From assembly GCA_947629375.1 (NCBI GenBank), contig CANRDN010000021.1, positions 1 through 35,517 of the forward strand: 35,517 nucleotides of DNA, given 5' to 3'. Source of the stretch: an uncultured Bacilli bacterium. Lineage in GTDB: Bacteria; Bacillota_I; Bacilli_A; RF39; UBA660. Below, one piece after another: positions 15,847-22,536 of the stretch (the first letter of the stretch is position 1; the number at the start of each line of letters is the position of its first letter). The notes under the pieces are model-generated. The model made no database searches. It saw only the letters and a list, made by a program, of their open reading frames with translations, and was not told the origin of the DNA. The translations under genes were made by a program, and so were the position numbers.

Positions 15847-17877
15847 ATGAATAATCAAGATTACAATTATAGGAGAAATGTAAACCAAAATTATAATGAC
15901 TATAAATCTTTTGATGAAATGAACAAAGATTTTAAAAGAAACAATGGAAATAATAATCCAATGTATCAGAATTCTTTTAATACTAATATGTACAACACAT
16001 ATGTTAACAAAGATAAAATAAGTTCATTGCCTAGTAAAGAAAAATTGCGTTTTGGGAAAATTCTATTTATATTTGTAATCTTGTTTTTAATTGGTTCATC
16101 AGTTTTTATCGGCTTTAAAGTTTTTAGAAGTCAAAATATGAAAAAAAGAACATTTATGATCTATATGGTTGGATCTGATTTGGAATCTAAATCTATGCAA
16201 GGGACTTATAGTATTTCAGATATTGTAGGAACTAATATTGATTTGGAAAACAATAATGTTGTTTTAATAGCAGGTGGTTCTAAGAAATGGCATAATTTTG
16301 TAAGTGAAAATGAAATAGGTATCTATAACTTAAAAGAAGAGGGATTTGAAAAAGTTAAAGATTTACCATTAAGTAGTATGGGTAGTAGTAATAACTTAAC
16401 ATCTTTCCTTAATTATGTATATAACAATTATAAAGCTGAAAATTATGATTTAATCTTTTGGAATCACGGATTAGGATCAATTGGAATAGAGCAGGATGAA
16501 TTATCAAATGATTACTTATCTATTTCTGAGTTAGACAAAGCTTTAAAAAATACAAATTTTAAAAATAAAAAATTAGAATTAACTATCTTTTATAACTGTC
16601 TATCTAGTAATTTACATATGGCTAAAGTAATGAGTAAATATTCTAATTATATGGTAGCAAGTGAAGAAATATTTTACTTATCTAAAGTATTAAATAGACT
16701 TAATTTCCTTGAAGAGGTTGAAGTAGAGGATACAGGTTACGATATAGGACTTCGTTTTATTAAACAGTCTGATAAAGTAACAAATCAGTATAATGATAGT
16801 CACTCTAATAAAATAGATTCAACTCTTGCAATAATAGATTTAAAAAATATTGATGAATTAGATAAAAAAGTAAATAAGTTCTTTGAATCTGTCAACTTGG
16901 AAAGCAACTATTATCGTATTGCAAGTATTAGAAGAATGATGCATACTTATGGACAAACACAAACAAATAATTATGACAATGTCGATTTATTTGAACTTGT
17001 TAAGATACTTAAAGACTACTCTAACAATGAAGATGCTGCCGATAAACTTTTAGATGAAATATATGATACAGTGGCATATTCAAGTAGTTTTAATAGTTAT
17101 TCTAATGGCTTATCAATTTACTTTCCTTATTATGGAAGTGATGATGCAGTAGAAACGCATCTTATTGAGTTTGATAAATTATGGAATGATAGTTATATAA
17201 ACTTCATAACAGATTTCTATGACATAAGAACAAGTGCTAAAAGAGCAATAAGAGATAAAAATGGAAGTAATGTAATAACATTAAAAAATGAAGTAAAAGT
17301 AAATGGTAAAGAAGTTTCTTTAAATCTAACTGAAGAAGAAAAAGAAAAGTATCAATATGCTAATTTTTATATCTTTACAAAAGATGAAGATAACAAATAT
17401 AAAATGCTTTTAAAAACAAATAAAGTAGAACTTGAAAATAACACATTAAAATTTAAAAATAACAAATTATTAATAGTAAATAATAAATACATATCACTAG
17501 TAGAAAAAGATAATAAATATATCTATGGAACATTATCTAATGAAGAAGACAATTTAGATGTAATAAATTACTTAGATGATAACTTAAAGATTGTAGAAAC
17601 TTATTTAGATAGTAAAGAAAACTTTATTTCAAGTATTGTAGATTCAAATGATTATAATAAAATGTCTTTATATAATTTAAAATATGATCTATTAGAAAAT
17701 GGAAAGTTACAAGAGTACTTTGCAAGTACTGAAGAAAAAGAATATATTGAACTTGACAAGAATAATTTAGATATTAAGTTAATAGATAACAACTTAAATG
17801 AATATTATGTTTTATTCGAAGTATATGATACTTACAATGATGTATCTTATTCAGAATTAACAAGGGTAACTAAGTAA
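15847..17877 (+). CDS. Membrane-anchored C11 (clostripain-family) cysteine protease, copy B
   Basis: A 676-residue paralogue of the preceding gene. The cytoplasmic N-terminus (1-70) differs: it is Asn/Tyr-rich (NYNDYKSF, NNGNNNP) rather than acidic. The TM segment is about 73-95. The C11 domain starts KKRTFMIYMVGSDLES; catalytic H207 (FWNHGLG) and C251 (FYNCLSS) are both kept, so both copies look active. The C-terminal beta-rich region is shared with copy A (for example LSIYFP and the SELT ending). The 15-bp gap and absence of a terminator show one operon. The duplication is old: the sequences are clearly homologous but diverged throughout, which points to separate roles. Confidence 0.87.
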   Translation: MNNQDYNYRRNVNQNYNDYKSFDEMNKDFKRNNGNNNPMYQNSFNTNMYNTYVNKDKISSLPSKEKLRFGKILFIFVILFLIGSSVFIGFKVFRSQNMKKRTFMIYMVGSDLESKSMQGTYSISDIVGTNIDLENNNVVLIAGGSKKWHNFVSENEIGIYNLKEEGFEKVKDLPLSSMGSSNNLTSFLNYVYNNYKAENYDLIFWNHGLGSIGIEQDELSNDYLSISELDKALKNTNFKNKKLELTIFYNCLSSNLHMAKVMSKYSNYMVASEEIFYLSKVLNRLNFLEEVEVEDTGYDIGLRFIKQSDKVTNQYNDSHSNKIDSTLAIIDLKNIDELDKKVNKFFESVNLESNYYRIASIRRMMHTYGQTQTNNYDNVDLFELVKILKDYSNNEDAADKLLDEIYDTVAYSSSFNSYSNGLSIYFPYYGSDDAVETHLIEFDKLWNDSYINFITDFYDIRTSAKRAIRDKNGSNVITLKNEVKVNGKEVSLNLTEEEKEKYQYANFYIFTKDEDNKYKMLLKTNKVELENNTLKFKNNKLLIVNNKYISLVEKDNKYIYGTLSNEEDNLDVINYLDDNLKIVETYLDSKENFISSIVDSNDYNKMSLYNLKYDLLENGKLQEYFASTEEKEYIELDKNNLDIKLIDNNLNEYYVLFEVYDTYNDVSYSELTRVTK

Positions 17878-17878
17878 T

Positions 17879-18433
17879 ATGATTTGTCCAAATTGTAAAG
17901 TAAAATTAAATAAAGATTCAAAGTATTGTCCAAGATGTGGAACACTATTTAAAAGTGATGATGTAGAAAAGTATTCTAATATGTTTGATACTGATTTACT
18001 TGAAATATATTTTCCTAATAATGAAATAGGTATTCATTTTGATCGTATATCTTTTGGATATATGTTCTTCGGTGGATTCTATGCAGTATATAAAAAACTC
18101 TACTATGTTGGGATTAATAGTCTTGTTTCGTTGTTTGTATTTATAAAAGTTGCCATAAATTCTTATGATTATATAATGTCAACGGTAGGATTTTCCTTTT
18201 TCTTGGTAGTTGCTTTACTTTTATTTCCTATAATAATTTACTTTTATTACTTATTTAAATTTAATGATTTGTTAATAGAGGATAGAAAAACAAGATTAAA
18301 TAAAATAGTAAGAAGTAATATAGATAAAGGTAACGAAGAAATCGTTAAACTTGTGGAAAAAGACAGTAAAAATAGTGTAGTAGCTTTACTTATAGCCATT
18401 ATACTATTGATAATTTTCTTATTAATATTTTGA
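17879..18433 (+). CDS. Zinc-ribbon membrane protein
   Basis: A 184-residue protein with an N-terminal zinc ribbon (C3-x2-C6 ... C17-P-R-C20-G) and three to four membrane segments (about residues 62-80, 84-105, 108-128 and 166-184), with an amphipathic basic helix RKTRLNKIVRSNID between. The ATG lies one base after the stop of copy B, so translation is probably coupled and the protein belongs to the C11 operon; a role in folding, localising or regulating these proteases is possible but not shown. It resembles the DUF2628-type zinc-ribbon proteins of Firmicutes in layout. It ends with TGA. Confidence 0.75.
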   Translation: MICPNCKVKLNKDSKYCPRCGTLFKSDDVEKYSNMFDTDLLEIYFPNNEIGIHFDRISFGYMFFGGFYAVYKKLYYVGINSLVSLFVFIKVAINSYDYIMSTVGFSFFLVVALLLFPIIIYFYYLFKFNDLLIEDRKTRLNKIVRSNIDKGNEEIVKLVEKDSKNSVVALLIAIILLIIFLLIF

Positions 18434-18440
18434 TATTTTT

Positions 18441-18472
18441 AAGCACATTATACATATTTATGTGCTTTTCTT
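18441..18472 (+). terminator. Terminator of the C11 operon
   Basis: AAGCACAT (18441-18448) pairs with ATGTGCTT (18460-18467), then TTTTCTTG. Confidence 0.75.
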
Positions 18473-18484
18473 GTCCAAAAAATG

Positions 18485-18512
18485 TTGCATTTTTAAAGGT
18501 TTGTGCTATAAT
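18485..18512 (+). promoter_or_regulatory. typA promoter
   Basis: TTGCAT (18485-18490), 16-bp spacer, TATAAT (18507-18512) with an extended TG. Confidence 0.75.
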
Positions 18513-18542
18513 TTATAAAGTTTATAGAAGTGAGTGATTTAG

Positions 18543-20351
18543 ATGAAAAAGAGAAATATTGCAATTATAGCGCACGTTGACCACGGTAAAACAACATTAG
18601 TAGATGAAATATTAAAGTCAACTGGAACTTTTAGAGAAAATGAAGATACTAGTAATATATCAATGGATACTAACCCTCTAGAACACGAAAGAGGAATAAC
18701 TATCCTTGCTAAAACTACAGCAGTAAACTATAAAGATTATCGTATTAACATCCTTGATACACCAGGACACGCTGATTTTGGTGGAGAAGTTGAGCGTATA
18801 ATGAATATGGTTGATGGTGTTTTACTTGTTGTAGATGCTTATGAAGGTACGATGCCTCAAACTAGATTCGTATTAAAGAAAGCACTTGCTGCCAAAGTAA
18901 AGCCAATTGTTGTAATCAATAAAGTAGATAAGCCATCTGCAAGATGTAAGGAAGTTGTCGATGAAGTATTAGAATTATTTATGGATTTAGGTGCTACTGA
19001 AGAACAACTAGATTTCAAAGTAGTTTATGCTTCTGCAATCAATGGAACAAGTAGTCTTGACCCTGACATTTCTACACAAAAGAAAGGTTTTGATGGACTT
19101 CTAGACTACATAATTTCTGAAATACCTGAACCAAAAGGAGATGTTAATGCTCCATTACAATTTCAACCAGCTTTACTAGACTATAACGACTTCGTTGGAA
19201 GAATAGGAATAGGTAGAGTTCATAACGGAGTTATAAAAGTTGGCGAAAATGTTTCTTGTATGAGACTTGATGGAACAGTAAAACAATTTAGAATTCAAAA
19301 ACTTTTTGGATACCTTGGACTTAAAAAGATTGAAATAGAACAAGCTGAAGCAGGAGATATAGTAGCAGTTGCAGGTTTATCTGATATATCTGTTGGGGAA
19401 ACTTTATGTGAACCAAATAACTTGATGGCATTACCAATTTTACATATCGATGAACCAACTCTACAAATGACAATTGGAACAAACTCTTCACCATTCTGTG
19501 GAAGAGATGGAAAACTTCTAACAGCAAGAAAGATAGAAGAGAGACTTATAAAAGAGACTCAAAGAGATGTAAGCTTAAGAGTTGCACCTAATGATGCTGA
19601 AAGTTGGATTGTATCTGGTCGTGGTGAATTACATTTAGGAATCTTAATTGAAAATATGAGAAGAGAAGGCTTCGAAGTAGAAGTAAGTAAACCTAAAGTT
19701 ATCATCAAAGAAGAAGATGGAGTAAAGAAAGAACCATACGAAGAGTTACAGATAGAGTGTCCTGAAGATACGGTGGGAAATGTAATTGAAGAATTAGGTC
19801 ATCGTGGTGCTGTGATGGACAGTATGAATAATGTCAATGGACAAGTAAGACTTGTTTATACGATACCATCTCGTGGATTAATCGGATTTACAACAAACTT
19901 CTTAACACTTACTAAAGGTTACGGAATAATAAATCATACATTTAAAGAGTACAAAGAGATGACTAGTGTCGATATTGGTGAAAGAGCTCTTGGAGTACTT
20001 GTTTCAATCGACGAAGGAAAGACAACAGCATATTCTCTTGGTGGACTTGAAGACCGTGGAGTTATGTTCGTAGAGCCTGGTGTCGATGTCTATGAAGGAA
20101 TGATAATAGGAGAACACACTCGTGAAAACGATTTGGCAGTAAATGCAACAAAAGGAAAGAACTTAACTAACATTCGTGCTGCTGGAAGTGACCACACTGT
20201 CGTATTAAAAAGACCAAGACCTATATCACTTGAGTATGCTCTAGATTATATCAATTCGGACGAATTAGTTGAAGTAACACCTCATTTCATAAGACTTCGT
20301 AAAAGAATATTAAATACACAAGAAAGAAAGAAATTTGATAGTAGAAATTAA
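18543..20351 (+). CDS. typA: Translational GTPase TypA/BipA
   Basis: A 602-residue ribosome-binding GTPase of the EF-G group, needed for ribosome assembly and stress or low-temperature growth in bacteria studied. G-motifs are all present: AHVDHGKTT (G1), RGITI (G2), DTPGH (G3), NKVD (G4) and the SA of YASAING (G5). Domains II, III and V follow, and the unique C-terminal domain contains [17 protein letters not shown] and [13 protein letters not shown]. Length is normal. The gene has its own promoter and starts at [11 protein letters not shown], as in homologues. A short GAAATTAATTTC dyad plus T run at 20344-20362 may end the transcript. Confidence 0.97.
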   Translation: MKKRNIAIIAHVDHGKTTLVDEILKSTGTFRENEDTSNISMDTNPLEHERGITILAKTTAVNYKDYRINILDTPGHADFGGEVERIMNMVDGVLLVVDAYEGTMPQTRFVLKKALAAKVKPIVVINKVDKPSARCKEVVDEVLELFMDLGATEEQLDFKVVYASAINGTSSLDPDISTQKKGFDGLLDYIISEIPEPKGDVNAPLQFQPALLDYNDFVGRIGIGRVHNGVIKVGENVSCMRLDGTVKQFRIQKLFGYLGLKKIEIEQAEAGDIVAVAGLSDISVGETLCEPNNLMALPILHIDEPTLQMTIGTNSSPFCGRDGKLLTARKIEERLIKETQRDVSLRVAPNDAESWIVSGRGELHLGILIENMRREGFEVEVSKPKVIIKEEDGVKKEPYEELQIECPEDTVGNVIEELGHRGAVMDSMNNVNGQVRLVYTIPSRGLIGFTTNFLTLTKGYGIINHTFKEYKEMTSVDIGERALGVLVSIDEGKTTAYSLGGLEDRGVMFVEPGVDVYEGMIIGEHTRENDLAVNATKGKNLTNIRAAGSDHTVVLKRPRPISLEYALDYINSDELVEVTPHFIRLRKRILNTQERKKFDSRN

Positions 20352-20399
20352 TTTCTTTTTTCTTTGTTTTATTATATAATTATTTTAGGATGTGATACG

Positions 20400-20912
20400 A
20401 TGCGTAAAGTAAGAGATATACCAAAAAGGAACTATGAAATATATGCTGTAATAGTAGTAATGACCTTATTAATGTCAGTTGCACTTTTTATAATTTATAA
20501 CAATAAAAAGAATTACGAGAACAGTATTCCAATACTTAGAGATATAGTTCCAGAAATTCACGCCAACGATTTAGATAATTATTTAACGGAAAATAATTCT
20601 TGTGTACTTTATTTTGGTGTAGTAACAGATGATAATTCAAGAGAAGTAGAAGAGGATTTAAAAAAATTAATCGATAGAAGAAAAGTAGAGTTTGTTTATG
20701 TTAATTTAACAGATACAAAAGATAGAAAATCATTCTTTAACAGCTTTAATGAAAAGTATTCTGATGGTCTAACTTTAAATAATTATCCGGCATTTGTTAT
20801 TATAAGAAATGGCAAAATATTTGATATAGTAGAGAAGGGTAATAGAGATCTATATATTGGTGATATTGAACAATTAGTAGATAATTACGAATTAGGAGTA
20901 AGAACACAATGA
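20400..20912 (+). CDS. Membrane-tethered thioredoxin-fold protein without CXXC
   Basis: A 170-residue protein with a basic N-terminus, one TM segment (about residues 15-34) and a thioredoxin-like domain outside the membrane. Fold clues are CVLYFGVVTDDNSREVEEDLKKL (strand then helix), VEFVYVNLTD (strand), and the cis-proline region NNYPAFVIIRNGKIFDIVEKGNR. The usual CxxC is missing; a single cysteine sits at the start of the strand, so redox disulfide exchange is unlikely and a binding or chaperone role is more probable. The start at 20400 follows AGGATGTG. It overlaps trmL by four bases (ATGA type), so they are co-translated. I know of no named family. Confidence 0.7.
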   Translation: MRKVRDIPKRNYEIYAVIVVMTLLMSVALFIIYNNKKNYENSIPILRDIVPEIHANDLDNYLTENNSCVLYFGVVTDDNSREVEEDLKKLIDRRKVEFVYVNLTDTKDRKSFFNSFNEKYSDGLTLNNYPAFVIIRNGKIFDIVEKGNRDLYIGDIEQLVDNYELGVRTQ

Positions 20913-21436
20913 TTAATATAGTTTTATATGAACCTGAAATACCACAAAATACAGGTAACATTATGAGAACTTGTGTGGCAACAGGCTCAAGACTTCATTT
21001 AATAAAACCTTTAGGGTTCTCTTTAGATGATGCTCATTTAAAAAGAAGTGGTGTAAATTATATCGATAAACTTGAGTACTTTGTTTATGAAAATTATGAA
21101 GATTTCCTAAGTAAAAACAAAGGTGAATTTTACTATTTTACAAGATATGGTCATAAGCCACATACAAGTTTTGATTACAGTGATACAACAAAGGATATAT
21201 ATTTGATTTTTGGAAAAGAATCAACAGGAGTTCCAAGAGAATTACTACAACCTCATATTGATAGATGTATGAGAATACCTATGACAGCAAATGTAAGAGC
21301 GTTGAATTTAAGTAATTGTTGTGCCATTGTTGTTTATGAAGTGTTGAGACAACAAAATTATCCTAATTTGTTATTTGATGAGCCACATAAAGATAAAGAT
21401 TTTATTTTTAATGGTATAGATAAAGGGCAAGGATAA
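20909..21436 (+). CDS. trmL: tRNA (cytidine/uridine-34-2'-O)-methyltransferase TrmL
   Basis: A SPOUT-class methyltransferase that modifies the 2'-O of the wobble nucleotide 34 in tRNA-Leu isoacceptors, using S-adenosylmethionine as donor. Motifs fit well: INIVLYEPEIPQNTGNIMRTC at the start (the N-terminal SPOUT strand with N15), LIFGKESTGVP (the AdoMet knot, motif 2) and RCMRIPM...RALNLSNCCAIVVYE (motif 3) near residue 112-145. Length of 175 residues is a bit above the usual 155-160 because of a short acidic tail. It shares four bases with the upstream gene. tRNA-Ala follows after a separate promoter. Confidence 0.93.
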   Translation: MINIVLYEPEIPQNTGNIMRTCVATGSRLHLIKPLGFSLDDAHLKRSGVNYIDKLEYFVYENYEDFLSKNKGEFYYFTRYGHKPHTSFDYSDTTKDIYLIFGKESTGVPRELLQPHIDRCMRIPMTANVRALNLSNCCAIVVYEVLRQQNYPNLLFDEPHKDKDFIFNGIDKGQG

Positions 21437-21445
21437 AAAAAGTTG

Positions 21446-21475
21446 TTGACAGATAGCTTATAAATATGGTATTAT
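21446..21475 (+). promoter_or_regulatory. tRNA-Ala promoter
   Basis: Perfect TTGACA (21446-21451), 18-bp spacer, TATTAT (21470-21475). Confidence 0.75.
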
Positions 21476-21493
21476 TTATGTGTTGTCTGATTT

Positions 21494-21569
21494 GGGGCAT
21501 TAGCTCAGCTGGGAGAGCGCCACGTTTGCACCGTGGAGGTCAGGAGTTCGATCCTCCTATGCTCCACCA
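21494..21569 (+). tRNA. tRNA-Ala (anticodon UGC)
   Basis: A full cloverleaf: acceptor GGGGCAT/ATGCTCC, D-loop with AGCTGGGA, anticodon loop TTTGCAC, T-loop TTCGATC, discriminator A and encoded CCA. All invariant positions look normal, unlike the tRNA-Gly earlier in the window. Confidence 0.97.
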
Positions 21570-21579
21570 AATTGTAAAT

Positions 21580-21607
21580 AACCTTGAGTTTTTCAAGGTT
21601 TTTTATT
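21580..21607 (+). terminator. tRNA-Ala terminator
   Basis: AACCTTGA/TCAAGGTT 8-bp stem with a short T-rich loop and a T run. Confidence 0.85.
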
Positions 21608-21618
21608 TTGTATAGTAC

Positions 21619-21647
21619 TTGTATAAAAAATATTTTTATGTTATTAT
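21619..21647 (+). promoter_or_regulatory. Candidate promoter of antisense RNA 1
   Basis: TTGTAT (21619-21624), 17-bp spacer, TATTAT (21642-21647). It would start RNA near 21654, facing the 3-prime end of peptide copy 1. Confidence 0.45.
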
Positions 21648-21653
21648 GAATTT

Positions 21654-21765
21654 GTCAAGGAAACTTGAATAAAATAAAAAAGGATACATTTGATTGGGGT
21701 AATCAAATACAGTCCCTTTGTTAGGATGCATCTAAAGTCAACGAAAGTTGAAATTAGAAGTTTTG
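21654..21765 (+). ncRNA. Candidate antisense RNA to peptide copy 1
   Basis: From the promoter above, a plus-strand RNA of about 110 nt would contain the ATTTGATT/AATCAAAT hairpin and the TCAAC-GAAA-GTTGA hairpin and end at TTTT (21761-21764). It would be complementary to the 3-prime part of the copy 1 message. Ends are estimates. Confidence 0.4.
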
Positions 21766-21843
21766 ATATTTTAGAAGTAAAATAATTACGACAAAGAATA
21801 ATAGTAGAATTATAATAAACTGAGAGATTTTTCTTTGTATCAA
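21754..21843 (-). pseudogene. Hydrophobic peptide, copy 1 (ribosome site lost)
   Basis: A 29-codon frame aligned with copy 2 through its whole length: it carries the core ISQFIIILLLFFVVIILLLK and a short extra tail YQNF. The start codon position is TTG instead of ATG, and no Shine-Dalgarno precedes it; instead the terminator of unit 2 lies directly upstream, so it is unlikely to be well expressed. From the ISQ codons onward it differs from copy 2 at nine synonymous and only two amino-acid-changing codons (F/Y and F/L), which shows the peptide was under protein-level selection after duplication. Its frame also contains a TATAAT that may serve antisense RNA 2. Confidence 0.6.
21788..21816 (+). 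promoter_or_regulatory. Candidate promoter of antisense RNA 2
   Basis: ACGACA (4 of 6 to TTGACA), 17-bp spacer, perfect TATAAT (21811-21816). It lies inside peptide copy 1 on the opposite strand. Confidence 0.45.
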
Positions 21844-21857
21844 GTGAACTTGAATAA

Positions 21858-21899
21858 AATAAAAAAGGATACATTTGATTGTGCGAATCAAATGCAATC
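21858..21899 (-). terminator. Terminator of the copy 2 peptide mRNA
   Basis: On the minus strand an imperfect long stem whose core is CATTTGATT/AATCAAATG (5-nt loop) is followed by TCCTTTTTT. Its 3-prime arm also matches the 5-prime end of the same mRNA. Confidence 0.7.
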
Positions 21900-21912
21900 C
21901 CTTTGTTAGGAT

Positions 21913-21948
21913 AGCATCTGAGATCAACGAAAGTTGAAATCAGATGCT
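21913..21948. terminator. GAAA-loop hairpin shared by both convergent RNAs
   Basis: 9-bp AGCATCTGA/TCAGATGCT plus an inner 5-bp stem and tetraloop. On the plus strand it is followed by TTTT and would end the antisense RNA; on the minus strand it lies just after the peptide stop codon. Confidence 0.65.
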
Positions 21949-21952
21949 TTTG

Positions 21953-22030
21953 CTATTTTAGCAGTAAAATAATTACAACTAAGAATAGGAGTAATATTAT
22001 GATATATTGAGAAATTTCTCTTTTTGTCAT
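21953..22030 (-). CDS. 25-residue hydrophobic membrane peptide, candidate type I toxin
   Basis: A short gene encoding MTKREISQY followed by an almost unbroken I/L/V/F membrane helix and a terminal lysine, the make-up of small membrane-damaging type I toxins. The ATG at 22030 is preceded by AGAAAGGTGGTG, which matches the ideal anti-Shine-Dalgarno complement at 11 of 12 bases. A promoter lies at 22105-22133 and a terminator follows at about 21860, giving an mRNA of about 240 nt. The ribosome site is held in a hairpin and the mRNA ends are complementary. A convergent antisense RNA is predicted. The sequence does not resemble TxpA, Fst, Ibs, Ldr or Hok that I know. It could instead be a small regulatory membrane peptide. 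Confidence 0.75.
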   Translation of the reverse strand: MTKREISQYIIILLLFLVVIILLLK

Positions 22031-22040
22031 AAAACCACCA

Positions 22041-22070
22041 CCTTTCTTTTATCAATTGATAATAGAAAGG
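22041..22070 (-). promoter_or_regulatory. Hairpin sequestering the ribosome site of the peptide
   Basis: In the mRNA CCTTTCT pairs with AGAAAGG of the Shine-Dalgarno (7 bp), then one mismatch and TTATC/GATAA (5 bp) with an AATT loop. This would keep the full transcript poorly translated. Confidence 0.7.
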
Positions 22071-22071
22071 G

Positions 22072-22098
22072 AAAGCATCTGATAATTCAAATGTATCC
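22072..22098 (-). promoter_or_regulatory. Leader elements complementary to the mRNA 3-prime end
   Basis: In the mRNA leader, GGATACATTTGA (22098 to 22087) is a perfect 12-nt complement of the terminator arm at 21878 to 21867, and ATCAGATGCTTT (22083 to 22072) is a perfect 12-nt complement of 21950 to 21939. The two pairings nest, so they can form together. Confidence 0.7.
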
Positions 22099-22104
22099 GC
22101 AAAT

Positions 22105-22133
22105 ACTATACAGAATACTAAATAATATTACAA
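22105..22133 (-). promoter_or_regulatory. Promoter of the hydrophobic peptide gene
   Basis: On the minus strand TTGTAA (22133 to 22128), 17-bp spacer, TATAGT (22110 to 22105). The start would be near 22098-22100, so the mRNA would begin with the GGATACATTTGA element. Confidence 0.65.
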
Positions 22134-22206
22134 TAAACTTTACACTTTATTACATTATTATCTAAAATGTGTTAAAATATGTTTAGTAATAAACTTGGAG
22201 GTAGTT

Positions 22207-22536
22207 ATGGAAAGAGTATATAACAAATTAGTAAGAGATAATATTCCAGACATAATAAAAGCTAAAAATGAAAAACCTGTTGTTAAAACTTTAAGTGATA
22301 AAGAATTTAAAATAGAACTAGAAAGAAAACTTGATGAAGAATACAAAGAAGTATTAGATTCATCAGGGAAAGAAAGAGTAGAAGAACTTGCTGATATGTT
22401 GGAAGTAATAAAATATCTTGCTAAATTAGAAGGTGCAAGTCTTGAAGATGTAATAGAGTATGCCAAAGAAAAAAGTGCTAAAAGGGGAGCATTCGATAAT
22501 AAAATATATTTAGAAAAGGTCATAGAGAATGAATAG
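22207..22536 (+). CDS. MazG-like nucleoside triphosphate pyrophosphohydrolase
   Basis: A 109-residue all-helical protein of the MazG/phosphoribosyl-ATP pyrophosphohydrolase-like group. It begins ERVYNKLVRDNIPDII, a common start of this subgroup, and has the metal-binding pattern E44-E45-x2-E48 and E59-E60-x2-D63 on two helices. Such enzymes remove non-canonical or excess NTPs. ATG at 22207 follows GGAGGT. It overlaps the next gene by eight bases, so the pair is an operon. The divergent peptide gene lies upstream. Confidence 0.85.
   Translation: MERVYNKLVRDNIPDIIKAKNEKPVVKTLSDKEFKIELERKLDEEYKEVLDSSGKERVEELADMLEVIKYLAKLEGASLEDVIEYAKEKSAKRGAFDNKIYLEKVIENE

Larger units (their letters stand above)
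21662..21846. repeat. Tandem unit 1 of the peptide/antisense locus (decayed copy)
   Basis: First of two direct repeats of about 185 bp. The first 35 bases (21662-21696) are identical to the start of unit 2. It keeps the hydrophobic-peptide frame, the GAAA-loop hairpin and the 3-prime terminator hairpin, but lacks the 5-prime leader with ribosome site that unit 2 has. A TTTGTCAAG stretch just upstream (21651-21659) resembles the start-codon region of a third, lost unit. Confidence 0.85.
21823..21952 (+). ncRNA. Candidate antisense RNA (antitoxin) to peptide copy 2
   Basis: A plus-strand RNA from about 21823 would fold as CATTTGATT/AATCAAATG (21871-21893) and as a 9-bp AGCATCTGA/TCAGATGCT stem with an inner TCAAC-GAAA-GTTGA (21913-21948), followed by TTTTGCTATTTT, a good terminator. 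The stable GNRA loop appears on this strand in both units, which supports a structured plus-strand RNA. It would overlap the peptide mRNA by about 90 nt beyond the stop codon, the convergent layout of txpA/RatA and bsrG/SR4. No expression evidence. Confidence 0.5.
21847..22030. repeat. Tandem unit 2 of the peptide/antisense locus (intact copy)
   Basis: Second direct repeat. Landmarks in the same order as unit 1: terminator hairpin arms 21867-21899, GAAA-loop hairpin 21913-21948, then the peptide frame to 22030. Only this unit is followed by a leader and promoter (to 22133). Confidence 0.85.

Noticed and set aside
21644-21874. 76-codon minus-strand frame over the tandem repeat
   Set aside because: It is a different frame from the 25-29 residue peptides, crosses the terminator of unit 2 and has no ribosome site. 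The synonymous-change pattern supports the peptide frame instead.
21662-22030. CRISPR-like or satellite repeat
   Set aside because: Only two long, diverged units, each with gene-like anatomy; no short identical repeats with unique spacers.
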